From: Salinivibrio costicola subsp. costicola ATCC 33508 = LMG 11651
Lineage (GTDB): Bacteria > Pseudomonadota > Gammaproteobacteria > Enterobacterales > Vibrionaceae
Assembly: GCA_000565345.1 (NCBI GenBank)
Contig: AQOF01000021.1
Location: forward strand, 1-45,571
Direction of reading: 5' to 3'
Length of the DNA: 45,571 bases
Shown: one piece after another, positions 37,054 through 44,796 of the stretch
How positions within the stretch are numbered: position 1 is the stretch's first letter
Layout of the letters: every line of letters begins with the position of its first letter
Notes under the pieces: generated by a model
What the model was told of the DNA's origin: nothing
Databases searched by the model: none
What the model saw: only the letters and a program-made list of their open reading frames with translations
Position numbers and translations under genes: made by a program

Positions 37054-38262
37054 TTACTCCTGATTGAGCTGAGACCAGTAGCTATGCAGCACACGTTCGA
37101 GTTCGAGTCCGACTCGATGCACCGCATCTTGCGCCGTTGATAACGTTTTTTTACCGCCCTCAAAATCTTGTGACGTCAAATCAAATACCGTGCTATAGGT
37201 ATCAGCACAGGTCTCAAAAGCGCGACTTCGAGGAATCGTCGCCATCATGACCTGTTCACCTAAAAGATAATTCATTTCAGTTAAGACAGAAATCTGTTTT
37301 TTATTATCATCTTCAAACATGGTTGGCATTAAACGCACAAATTCTAATCCGTGCCAGTCTTCCGGAAACATCTCATACACTTGGGGAAGATGTTGGAAAA
37401 AGTTCACCGTCGATGCCCAATCCAGTCGCTTCGCGGCGCAGGGGATCACTAAAGAGTTAGACGCATACATCGCATTCCAAACCAGTGGATCGATATGAGG
37501 TCCCGTATCAATCATAATGATGTCGAACTCATCACTGATTGGATCAATCACCTTCTCTTGCAATAACTCCACCACATTCAGCGACTGGCTGGTTGCTAAC
37601 GCTTGCCATGCCTCCGCATTAAACATGGCGTCTTCAGGAAAGGCAGCCATGGTTTTCAAATTAGGATATTGTGTCGGCAGCAAGACATTACGCATCATGA
37701 AATCTTTGTCAGCAGCCTGGGGCGTATTGTCCAACATCACATCAACGGCAGAATAAATCCCTTCTTGTTCCGTCAAACTGATTTGTGGGTTAAGGAATAA
37801 TCGCAGCGAGCCTTGCGGATCTAAGTCAATCAAGCAAATGCGATAACGTTTCTCAAGATTCAGCGCCATACAAGCCGCTAAGTGCACCGCACTCATAGAC
37901 TTGCCGGTGCCCCCTTTTTGGTTTTGAATGTTTATAATCCAAGGTTTGTGCGTCTTGCCTTTACGTTCATGAAACGTCGGAACATTCGCGGCGTCCATAA
38001 TTTGATGCGCTTCATCCAGGGTAATGGAGTAATGATTGGCATTATTTTTGGTAAATTGATGCCCGTCTTGCTCCATGCGAGAGATCGCTTCATCAAGCTT
38101 GCGCCGCGTAAGCCCTGAACGTGTTTCCATTAACGCTTTCGACATGGGCGGAAAGAGCTGATCGTGTCGCTCTTCCATGACAATCTCCACACGATCAGAC
38201 TGCACTTGTTTTGTCTGCGCCGCGATATTGCGGAGGTTCTCAATCGTCTTTTCCCTATCCAT
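37054..38262 (-). CDS. parA2: Chromosome II partition ATPase ParA2
   Basis: The protein has 402 residues and is the Walker-type ATPase that moves ParB2-parS2 complexes. An N-terminal winged-helix region (SGLTRRKLDEAISRMEQDGHQFTKNN) marks a type Ia ParA that can bind its own promoter. The deviant Walker A is NQKGGTGKSMSAVHLA, with Walker A' CLIDLDPQGSLRLFLNP and Walker B FDIIMIDTGPHIDPLVW. I favour the ATG at 38262 (MDREKTIENL), which aligns with V. cholerae ParA2; ATGs at 38277 and 38307 are possible. It is first in the parA2-parB2 operon and divergent from ori2. Confidence 0.93.
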   Translation of the reverse strand: MDREKTIENLRNIAAQTKQVQSDRVEIVMEERHDQLFPPMSKALMETRSGLTRRKLDEAISRMEQDGHQFTKNNANHYSITLDEAHQIMDAANVPTFHERKGKTHKPWIINIQNQKGGTGKSMSAVHLAACMALNLEKRYRICLIDLDPQGSLRLFLNPQISLTEQEGIYSAVDVMLDNTPQAADKDFMMRNVLLPTQYPNLKTMAAFPEDAMFNAEAWQALATSQSLNVVELLQEKVIDPISDEFDIIMIDTGPHIDPLVWNAMYASNSLVIPCAAKRLDWASTVNFFQHLPQVYEMFPEDWHGLEFVRLMPTMFEDDNKKQISVLTEMNYLLGEQVMMATIPRSRAFETCADTYSTVFDLTSQDFEGGKKTLSTAQDAVHRVGLELERVLHSYWSQLNQE

Positions 38263-38472
38263 ATTCTTTTTCGCCATCACGAGAAATAATTGTCGATTGT
38301 ACAGCATAATTCATCCAAGACAATAAAAAGGTGAACAAACGCCAATCAAATACAGATCCTGCTCACAATTGTAATTATAGGGTGGGGCTGAATATCATCA
38401 CCATTGATGTCAAATTCAACCAATATTATCAGAGCCAATCATAGTAAGATTTAAAATGTCACAGTGTCACTT

Positions 38473-38487
38473 ATTTACAATGTAAAT
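38473..38487. promoter_or_regulatory. parS2: parS2 site between parA2 and ori2
   Basis: ATTTACAATGTAAAT is an exact consensus match. It lies about 210 bp upstream of the parA2 start, the copy nearest the origin. Confidence 0.9.
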
Positions 38488-38522
38488 GGCGAATAAATAC
38501 GGAAGCTTGTATTTGGTTGGCT

Positions 38523-38553
38523 AATTTACGGTTGTCGATATTTCAACATTAAA
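38523..38553. promoter_or_regulatory. 31-bp RctB regulatory-type repeat, copy 1
   Basis: It shares ATTTACGG at the left, TCG in the middle and CAACATTAAA at the right, with identical spacing, with copy 2 at 39546-39576. Vibrio ori2 regions carry long (39-mer/29-mer) RctB sites that restrain initiation; by position this could be one. A third partial match (ATTTACGG only) lies at 38871-38878. Confidence 0.5.
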
Positions 38554-38649
38554 CTGACCATTTTTCATCGATATCATCAGTAGGATCGACCCTCTATTAC
38601 ACATTTTGGCGATGTGCGATGAACATTAATGCCATTTGATCCTATTTCC

Positions 38650-38707
38650 CGAAAGCATGATCAAGGAAAATAAAGCGATGGATTCAATAGCCTTGATCAT
38701 GCTTTCG
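38650..38707. repeat. 17-bp perfect inverted repeat of RctB boxes
   Basis: CGAAAGCATGATCAAGG at 38650-38666 is repeated as its exact reverse complement at 38691-38707, with a 24-bp spacer. The same right-arm word (TTGATCATGCTTTCG) recurs at the last core iteron, 39353-39367. It probably lets RctB dimers pair sites or drive negative control. Confidence 0.8.
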
Positions 38708-39055
38708 TTGATAACATGAGTAGATAGGAAGCATGATCAAGTACGTATTGCGATGAAATCACCAGCAAATTCAACTGCAATGTCTCAATAAGCCTGGGAA
38801 CGATGATCAAGTTACATTTCCGATTGAATAGTGCCAGTATCTTAACCGGAACGATATATCCAAACCGCTAATTTACGGACAATGTCAGGCGTACCAAGGG
38901 ATCCAGGACGATCCGTCGCGATTTTCTTCTCCGATCGTACGACTGATGAGAAATAGGCTGACTCTCGAACAACAAGATCATCATACATGATCATTGTTCC
39001 GCATCCGGACACATGCTGACTGATGGCGATTATACTGTTAATGTCATTTCAACTT

Positions 39056-39091
39056 GAGCAGGCGAGACACGACTTTCTCGCCACATTGCTC
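39056..39091. other. Hairpin-forming inverted repeat within ori2
   Basis: GAGCA+GGCGAGA (39056-39067) pairs with TCTCGCC (39076-39082) and TGCTC (39087-39091), with a 4-nt bulge. It could be an RNA element or a structured DNA site; function unknown. Confidence 0.45.
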
Positions 39092-39214
39092 ACAACATAG
39101 GCAGCATTCCGTCTGATTGAGCAAAATTCGCATCACTTGATCATTGTTCCATGATGAAAACACGGCTGTTTGGCTCTGATAACATCATCCAAACAAATAA
39201 AAGCGTTCCGAGGT

Positions 39215-39223
39215 TGTGGATAA
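39215..39223 (-). promoter_or_regulatory. DnaA box
   Basis: On the minus strand this reads TTATCCACA, the perfect DnaA consensus. It lies 16 bp before the first core iteron, as expected for an ori2 that needs DnaA together with RctB. Confidence 0.85.
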
Positions 39224-39238
39224 CGTGTGGAATATACT

Positions 39239-39359
39239 TGATCATTGATGCAGTAACTGTTTGATCATTGATGCGATACGCTGATGATCATTGGTTCAGG
39301 CCTTACTTGATCATCGTTGGTGAAGTATGTTGATCATGCCTCCAATGCTTTGTTGATCA
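39239..39359 (-). repeat. Six RctB iterons at exact 23-bp spacing
   Basis: TGATCA cores begin at 39239, 39262, 39285, 39308, 39331 and 39354, each 23 bp apart. All are preceded by T or A and followed by T, so on the minus strand they read ATGATCA plus variable bases, like the V. cholerae 12-mers. The 23-bp period places all boxes on nearly one face of the helix. Confidence 0.9.
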
Positions 39360-39365
39360 TGCTTT

Positions 39366-39480
39366 CGAGAAGGGTTATTTTATAATCCCTATAAATCAGT
39401 TACCTATAGGTTTTTCATCGCCCGGATCATAAGATCAGATCATCAAATTAGATCAGAATAATCATAAAGATCAGTTAAAA
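39366..39480. other. AT-rich unwinding region with ATCA repeats
   Basis: ATCA occurs at 39395, 39426, 39434, 39439, 39442, 39452, 39461 and 39470, all on the plus strand. In V. cholerae RctB binds ATCA-type repeats on the melted strand of the ori2 unwinding element; this region is placed directly after the iterons and is AT-rich, so the same role is likely. Confidence 0.75.
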
Positions 39481-39545
39481 GATGCAATAAAAAAGATCTT
39501 TCTTTTTGGATCTATTTTTATTAGGATTTCCCTGGAAGTGTGATC

Positions 39546-39576
39546 GATTTACGGCTTTCGTCACCTCAACATTAAA
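39546..39576. promoter_or_regulatory. 31-bp repeat in the rctB promoter, copy 2
   Basis: It matches copy 1 at 38523-38553 over both ends at identical spacing and ends 46 bp before the rctB ATG. This is the expected place of the RctB autorepressor site (29-mer type) in vibrios. Confidence 0.5.
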
Positions 39577-39622
39577 GAATAATGCGCTTTGAGTACGCCT
39601 GCTATGAAGGATCTTAACTGAC

Positions 39623-41600
39623 ATGAGTGCCAGTAAACCGGAAAAAATATTAATAAAAGCACCTCGTTCCCACAAAGACGGGCATCTCTTCGAAGTGCAT
39701 GGACAACTGGTCGACTGGCTTGCGCAGTATGAGCATTTTAAAGGGGTGACCAAAAGCATCTTAGAACTGCTCAATTTGATTTCAGTGCGCGGGTTTTCAT
39801 CTCAAGATGGCTATGTCTCTACCACAGAGCTTGTTGACGCGACCGACGGTCAATTAACACGTGCTGCCATTCAGCAACGATTACGTGCGGCGGTGCAATT
39901 AGGCCTTTTTCTTCAGCAGCCGGTTCGTTTTGAAGAAGGGCTGGCAGGTAAAACGATGCTCCATCGCTTTGTCAATCCAAGCCGTCTCATTTCATCACTT
40001 GGCAGTGCGGGATTGATGACAGAAAAAAGCCGAGATGAAGTCAAACAAAAACGCTCTAAAGCGCTAGCACAAACGCAAGTAAACCGCCAACTTCTGAGCG
40101 AGCACGGACTGGGAACGCCCCCAATGATGCCTGGCGAAAAAGATCAGATTTTGGTTTCTCCAACAAGCTGGGCGGGGATCATTGATCAAGCTTTGGCGCC
40201 GCCACGGACAAAAAAAGCCTATCAAAAATCAATGGTTGCGATCAGCGGGACCAAAGCCATTATTGAGACACGATCAGCCAAGTCGATCATGACGGTGGAT
40301 GATCTGATGACGTTATTCGCATTATTTACGTTAACCGTGCAATACCATGATCACCACTTACCGAATTACGAGCTACAAACCCAATCGATTGGCAATAAAA
40401 CCCCCATTTACATCACTGATATTTTGCAACTACGGGGTAAAAAAGACAGTGGACCGGCACGTGATGCAATCCGAGAAAGCATCGATAGAATCGAGTTTAC
40501 GGATTTTCAACTCCACGAATTGACCGGCCGTTGGCTGAGTGAAAACATGCCTGAAGGGTTTAAAAGTGATCGCTTCCGCTTTTTAGCTCGGACCATTACC
40601 GCATCAGAGGAAGCACCAAAAGAAGGTGAAGATGGGGAAGTTAAAATTAAACCCAATCTGTATATCCTGGTGTGGGAGCCGTCGTTTTTTGAAGAATTGA
40701 TGACGCGTGATTACTTCTTCTTGTTCCCGCCTGAAATTTTGCGTCAGCATACACTAGTATTCCAGCTCTATTCGCTCTTCAGAAGCCGTATGTCACGTCG
40801 TTTGGAAGATTCGATGCTACTGAGCGAGTTAAACCAAAAAATGGCGCGTAACATTGAATGGCGACGTTTTTCGAGTGATTTGATTAGAGAGCTTCGAAAA
40901 CTGGCAGAAGGCAAAGTCACTGAATCGATTTTTGCGGTAAACCTCTGGGGATATCACCTAACGCTGACACGCGAAGACGATGAAAAAAATATCCGGATTA
41001 CCGGATGGATATTAAATGTAATGTCGATGAAGTGATCCGTTACTCCCGCGCTAAAATGTATAATGAAGGTAAACGCTCGCTAGCGCCAACCATGCCAAAC
41101 CCATTGCGCAACGAGATCTTACCCAGCCAAGACCTTGATCAACTGTCCGGGATCATCGATGGCGAGTTTGAGCTATCCAACGCAAAGAGAAAACCAGCGG
41201 CCGTTTGGGGCGCCGTGTTAAGCAACGCAAGCATCTGGTTGAGATCAATGCTGACGAGCTGACCATCGTTCTCTCTAAATATACCTCAGAAGAGGCGTTA
41301 CAACGCAGTATCACCGCGCTCTCAGCAATGACAGGGCATCCGTCTTCAGTGATCACTGAAGAGTGTCAAGGTTATCTAGAAAAGCTTGATTGGTTACGCG
41401 TTGGTGATCAAGTGGTGCCTTATGAAACACTCAGCCGTACGATTGAATTTTTTAATCAGCAACAGCAGGAACGTCACCTATCTATTGAGAAATTAATCTC
41501 AGGGTTAGCGGTGCGCCGTAAAGTGTGTCAACGCGTGTTTGACGGCCACCTGGATGGGCAAGTGCTTAGAGCGTTAGATGACATTGCAATGAGTGGCTAA
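39623..41600 (+). CDS. rctB: Chromosome II replication initiator RctB (two apparent frameshifts)
   Basis: RctB is the vibrio-specific initiator that binds iterons and opens ori2. The first frame (39623-41035) runs through SHKDGHLFEV, DATDGQLTRAAIQQRLRAAV, SWAGIIDQALAPPRTKKAYQKSMV and FHELTGRWLSENMPEGFKSDRFRF-like blocks (here LHELTGRW). Family sequence then continues in two further frames (DIKCNVDEVIRYSRAK, then GRRVKQRKHLVEINADELTI). Restoring one base at about 41003-41005 and one at 41199-41201 (GG to GGG) gives 659 residues, against 658 in V. cholerae. The initiator is expected to be essential, so the breaks are most likely sequencing errors. It is transcribed away from ori2. Confidence 0.93.
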
Positions 41601-41731
41601 CAACCCCGTTATTTTGCACAGGCTTGACGCATAACTGACATGCATTCACGGATTGGCGTTAATATAGATCCCGATAGATACCTTTGTCCTATTTGATGTC
41701 TTTATGACATCGTTTGGCTAAATGCTTGCCG

Positions 41732-41755
41732 AGCGGGCCCTTGCCCGCTTTTTTT
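41732..41755 (+). terminator. Intrinsic terminator downstream of rctB
   Basis: AGCGGGC-CCTT-GCCCGCT is followed by TTTTTT. Confidence 0.85.
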
Positions 41756-41867
41756 CCGATTGTTTTTTCGCGTAGTTGTACCTTGTGTTGCTTGCACAAC
41801 CCGTTCGACATGGTCGCCTATCATAGTCCCCCCCTAACTGTTTCTATCGACTTGGTTTCATTCTTCT

Positions 41868-41882
41868 ATTTACACTGTAAAC
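41868..41882. promoter_or_regulatory. parS2: parS2 site upstream of the EamA exporter gene
   Basis: ATTTACACTGTAAAC is a consensus match 44 bp before the ATG at 41927, so ParB2 binding could also affect this promoter. Confidence 0.88.
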
Positions 41883-41926
41883 TGCCTGTTTTAATTACAC
41901 GCGATTCGCGTTTCAATGAGGCAGTT

Positions 41927-42808
41927 ATGCCGGTTCTGTTGCCATTTGCCGCGGTTTTTATTTGGTCGGTGAATACCATCGTAAACAAAATGTCAGTGGC
42001 GGTCATTGCACCTGGTGCGATGGCCTTTTACCGTTGGTTCTTTGCCATCTTGGTGCTTACTCCCTTTTGCCTACCTACCCTTTGGCGTCAGCGGCGTGCG
42101 GTGATAACCTACGCGCCGCGGCTTGCCTTACTCGCCTTACTTGGCATGGTCACAAACCAGTCTGTCGCCTATTTTGCTGCGCAAACCACCACAGCGACGA
42201 ATATGGCATTGATCATGTCTTTGGTCCCAATGCTCAGTCTCTTTATGAGCATTCAACTACTGTCTCAGCCACTTACAGTGCGAGCCATTGTCGGTGCAGG
42301 GTTATCTATCTCTGGGCTGATTTATATGCTGACAATGGGAAAACCGCTAACGTTGTTGACCAGTGGGGCAACCATTGGCGATGGGCTCATGTTAATTTGT
42401 GCCTCGTCGTATGCACTGTATTGTGTGTTATTGAAACGATGGTCAATGGCGATTTCTAATTGGGTTTCCGTTTATGTGCAGGCCTTATTCGCGGTAATCA
42501 TGCTGCTCCCCGTGCTTTTGGCGGCACCCAGCCAAAATATTGCGACTGAAGCCTACCCATTAGTGGGATTTGCCGCCTTAGGCGCATCGGTGCTGGCACC
42601 GGCAATCTGGCTACAGGCGATCGCGCTCAATGGGGCCAGTCGTACCGCAATGTATATGAATCTATTACCGGTGATGACGGCAATAATCGCCGTCATCTGG
42701 CTAGGAGAAGTCTTAACGCCATATCATATTATCGGGGGAGGATTTGTTTTATTGGGCGTTGGGCTGTCTCAGCAATCGACGCGCCAAACTATCCGTCAAC
42801 GCCGATAA
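41927..42808 (+). CDS. EamA/DMT-family exporter
   Basis: The protein has 293 residues with ten predicted membrane spans arranged as two EamA repeats. The first repeat starts VLLPFAAVFIWSVNTIVNKMSV, and the second includes DGLMLICASSYALYCVLLKRW and ends GGGFVLLGVGLS. The APAIWLQAIALNGASRTAMYMNLLPVMTAIIAVIWLGEVL block is typical. Such drug/metabolite transporters export amino acids or other small metabolites through the inner membrane; the substrate is not deducible. I chose the ATG at 41927 (GAGG upstream), which begins the first membrane span. Confidence 0.85.
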   Translation: MPVLLPFAAVFIWSVNTIVNKMSVAVIAPGAMAFYRWFFAILVLTPFCLPTLWRQRRAVITYAPRLALLALLGMVTNQSVAYFAAQTTTATNMALIMSLVPMLSLFMSIQLLSQPLTVRAIVGAGLSISGLIYMLTMGKPLTLLTSGATIGDGLMLICASSYALYCVLLKRWSMAISNWVSVYVQALFAVIMLLPVLLAAPSQNIATEAYPLVGFAALGASVLAPAIWLQAIALNGASRTAMYMNLLPVMTAIIAVIWLGEVLTPYHIIGGGFVLLGVGLSQQSTRQTIRQRR

Positions 42809-42909
42809 GCGTCTACACCAAAAAACCCGCTCGAATCTAGCACTTGACTTAATAACGAGCGAGTAGCCCCGTCACCTGTGGCGGGGAAAGCGAGTTTAGT
42901 GCGGCGCGG
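42809..42909. other. Probable IS200/IS605 left-end hairpin, cut off by IS30
   Basis: CCCCGTCACCTGTGGCGGGG at about 42867-42886 forms an 8-bp stem with a 4-nt loop, the kind of subterminal hairpin IS200/IS605 transposases recognise. It lies beyond the tnpA 3' end on the other side of the IS30 copy, where the element's left end should be. The element boundary itself is not determined. Confidence 0.4.
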
Positions 42910-43986
42910 ATTCAACCGCGAAGTGCAACACTCTCGTCTGCAGCCTGACATAACTTGTTAAAGATTACGCTAGGCTGCCTAAAACCAAGACATTTTCTTG
43001 GTCGAGCATTCAAGCGGACCACAGCTTGCATCACCTCTTCTTCAGTGATTTCACGCAGGTCAGTGCCCTTGGGAATATACTGCCTGAGCAGCCCGTTACT
43101 GTTTTCGTTTAAACCTCGCTCCCAGGATGAATAAGGATGAGCAAAGTAAATCTCTGTCTCTAATGCCTCGGCTATCGCCTTATGTCCGACAAATTCTGAG
43201 CCATTATCTGCGGTGATTGTGTGAACATGCGCGGAGTACGGTCGAAGTAGCTCAATGGTGGCATCACGGACAGCATCAGCGTTTTTGCTGCTCACCTTTT
43301 TTACCAAGTAAAAACGACTGGTTCGTTCAGCAATGGTAACAAGTGCGCCTGTACCGTGTTTGCCCAAAACAGTATCGATTTCCCAGTCACCAAAACGCTC
43401 ACGGGTATCCACAATGGCTGGCCGCTCATCGATAGAGACAGGCTCTGGTATCACACAGCGCTTGCTTGTTTTGCCCTTACGATAGCGTTTGTGCCCTTGA
43501 CGCAATGACTTATACAGTTTGCCGCCAGTCGCTTTATCCGTTGCCACATATTGATAAATCCATTCATGGCTGACAGGCATGCCCAACCGCGTGCTCACAT
43601 GGCTAATCTGCTCTGGGCTCCAATCAACGTTCAGGCAGAGTTTAACAAAGTCGATTGTCATCGAAGGTATGCGCCTTTTGCTGGCATGTATACGTCGACT
43701 TGTCGTTAGCTGCTGAGCTTGAGCGGGCTCGTAACGACCGTCTGGTAATCGGTTCCTACTTAGCTCTCTCGATATTGTTGATTTTGACTTACAAAGGGTT
43801 TCGGCAATGACTGTTTGTGAACAGCCACGGGCCAAAAGGACAGAAATCTGGTATCGTTGTCCTTCGGTCAACTGCTGGTAACTCATGGTAATCACGTTTT
43901 GATTTTGGCGATGAGAAGCGTACCACTATCAGCAGTTGACTTCCTCTCGCCAGTTTAACCATGAGTGTTGCACTTATTATCTGAAT
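42910..43986 (-). mobile_element. IS30-family insertion sequence
   Basis: The element is about 1.08 kb with 24-bp imperfect terminal inverted repeats (42910-42933 and 43963-43986; 18 of 24 matches, sharing ATTCA at the tip and AAGTGCAACACTC inside). It carries one transposase gene filling almost its whole length. No target duplication is seen next to the tips (CGG against TCA), so the ends may be off by a few bases or a rearrangement followed insertion. Confidence 0.8.
42912..43886 (-). CDS. IS30-family transposase
   Basis: The protein has 324 residues. An N-terminal helix-turn-helix (LTEGQRYQISVLLARGCSQTVIAETLCKSKSTISRELSRN) precedes a DDE catalytic core with first Asp in FGDWEIDTVLG, second in TITADNGSEFVGH and Glu in WERGLNENSNGLLRQYIPKGTDL. 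The frame is intact and the stop lies inside the terminal repeat. An ATG at 43886 is preferred; a GTG at 43895 is in frame. Confidence 0.93.
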   Translation of the reverse strand: MSYQQLTEGQRYQISVLLARGCSQTVIAETLCKSKSTISRELSRNRLPDGRYEPAQAQQLTTSRRIHASKRRIPSMTIDFVKLCLNVDWSPEQISHVSTRLGMPVSHEWIYQYVATDKATGGKLYKSLRQGHKRYRKGKTSKRCVIPEPVSIDERPAIVDTRERFGDWEIDTVLGKHGTGALVTIAERTSRFYLVKKVSSKNADAVRDATIELLRPYSAHVHTITADNGSEFVGHKAIAEALETEIYFAHPYSSWERGLNENSNGLLRQYIPKGTDLREITEEEVMQAVVRLNARPRKCLGFRQPSVIFNKLCQAADESVALRG

Positions 43987-44389
43987 TCAGGGGTCTGTTT
44001 TGTTGCTCTATATATTGGCGCAAAACCTCGATAGGAGCGCCACCTACCGATCCAACAAAGTAACTTGGAGACCAAAGGGCATTTTTACGCCATGCAACCT
44101 GATTTAGCTCTGGAAAGTGCCTTTTCATTTCACGGCTTGTTATTCCCTTTAGTGCGTTCGTTAATTTAGACAATGACGTTGCTGGGTGATAATTAATCAG
44201 CAAGTGTACGTGGTCTGATTCACCATTAAATTCAGTTAACGTTGCTTGATGATTCCTGCAAATGTCGTCCATCATCTCTTTTAGCTTATTTAGGTGCTCA
44301 TTGGTGAAAACCTTTCCCCTGTACTTTGTGATAAATATCAAATGAGCGTGGAGCATGTAAACGACATGCCTACCTTTTCTTAATTCCAT
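43955..44389 (-). CDS. tnpA: IS200/IS605 Y1 transposase TnpA (C-terminus altered by IS30)
   Basis: The protein has 144 residues and is the single-strand HUH/Y1 transposase. The HUH motif is HVHLLI and the catalytic Tyr is in EVLRQYIEQQ; WSPSYFVGSVGG is conserved. The last ~10 codons (NSDNKCNTHG) are read from the IS30 terminal repeat, so the native end has been replaced just after NRPL. All catalytic residues remain, so activity may persist, though the left end has been moved about 1 kb away. It is divergent from the passenger gene and tnpB. Confidence 0.9.
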   Translation of the reverse strand: MELRKGRHVVYMLHAHLIFITKYRGKVFTNEHLNKLKEMMDDICRNHQATLTEFNGESDHVHLLINYHPATSLSKLTNALKGITSREMKRHFPELNQVAWRKNALWSPSYFVGSVGGAPIEVLRQYIEQQNRPLNSDNKCNTHG

Positions 44390-44454
44390 AATTATACCTT
44401 GACCGATTTAATGCTTTAAATATATATTAAACCTATTACTTACTCAAATAGACC

Positions 44455-44796
44455 ATGATGATGAGAAGCAAGTTAAAAGCGATAAACGGACAGCGAATGA
44501 GATTTATCGCTACCGTTGAACGGCTTGGTGAAAAATCAGCATTCAAAGGTGCTCCGATTCCAACGGTTTTGTTAAAAAATGTTCGCGTGTTGGAGACTAA
44601 CGAGCAAGTCACAGATCATTTATGGTTTACCAAAGGTAAGTCATGGGGAAAATGCATTATTGGTGGCATTGTTGAGTTTGATGCCAGAGTAACCACGTAT
44701 GAGAAAGGCTATAAAGGCTATCGTGACGATGTTTATGATGCGCCTGTGAAAACAGATTACAAATTAGAACGTCCAACTAAGGTTGAAGTTAAGTGA
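44455..44796 (+). CDS. Small IS605 passenger protein coupled to tnpB, unknown function
   Basis: The protein has 113 residues. The sequence (MRFIATVERLGEKSAFKGAPIPTVLLKNVRVLETNEQVTDHLWFTKGKSW, then VEFDARVTTYEKGYKGYRDDVY) looks mostly beta-stranded. The GGIVEFDARV portion suggests an OB-like small barrel, which is inference only. Its TGA overlaps the tnpB GTG (GTGA), so the two are translationally coupled. It is divergent from tnpA. Three adjacent ATG codons make the precise start uncertain. No catalytic motif is evident; a nucleic-acid-binding helper of TnpB is one hypothesis. Confidence 0.7.
   Translation: MMMRSKLKAINGQRMRFIATVERLGEKSAFKGAPIPTVLLKNVRVLETNEQVTDHLWFTKGKSWGKCIIGGIVEFDARVTTYEKGYKGYRDDVYDAPVKTDYKLERPTKVEVK

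Larger units (their letters stand above)
38643..39480. other. ori2: Replication origin of chromosome II (ori2)
   Basis: The region contains at least twelve TGATCA-centred RctB-type boxes. They begin at 38658, 38694, 38734, 38804, 38988, 39138, 39239, 39262, 39285, 39308, 39331 and 39354. A DnaA box at 39215, an AT-rich ATCA repeat zone at 39395-39473 and the initiator gene rctB directly downstream complete it. Boxes on the left flank (38658-38804) correspond in place to the regulatory (inc/rctA-like) part; those from 39239 form the core. Most boxes contain a Dam GATC site, so methylation should control RctB binding. Confidence 0.88.
41601..41926. other. rctB-EamA intergenic region
   Basis: It contains the rctB terminator and one parS2 site. 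The open frame extending the exporter upstream to 41714 runs through the terminator and is not accepted as coding. Confidence 0.6.

Noticed and set aside
41005-41600. Two separate small genes after a truncated rctB
   Set aside because: Both frames are the C-terminal part of RctB and repair restores the expected length.
41714-41926. Extended N-terminus of the EamA exporter
   Set aside because: It would be translated from the rctB terminator and a parS2 site; the membrane domain starts at 41927.
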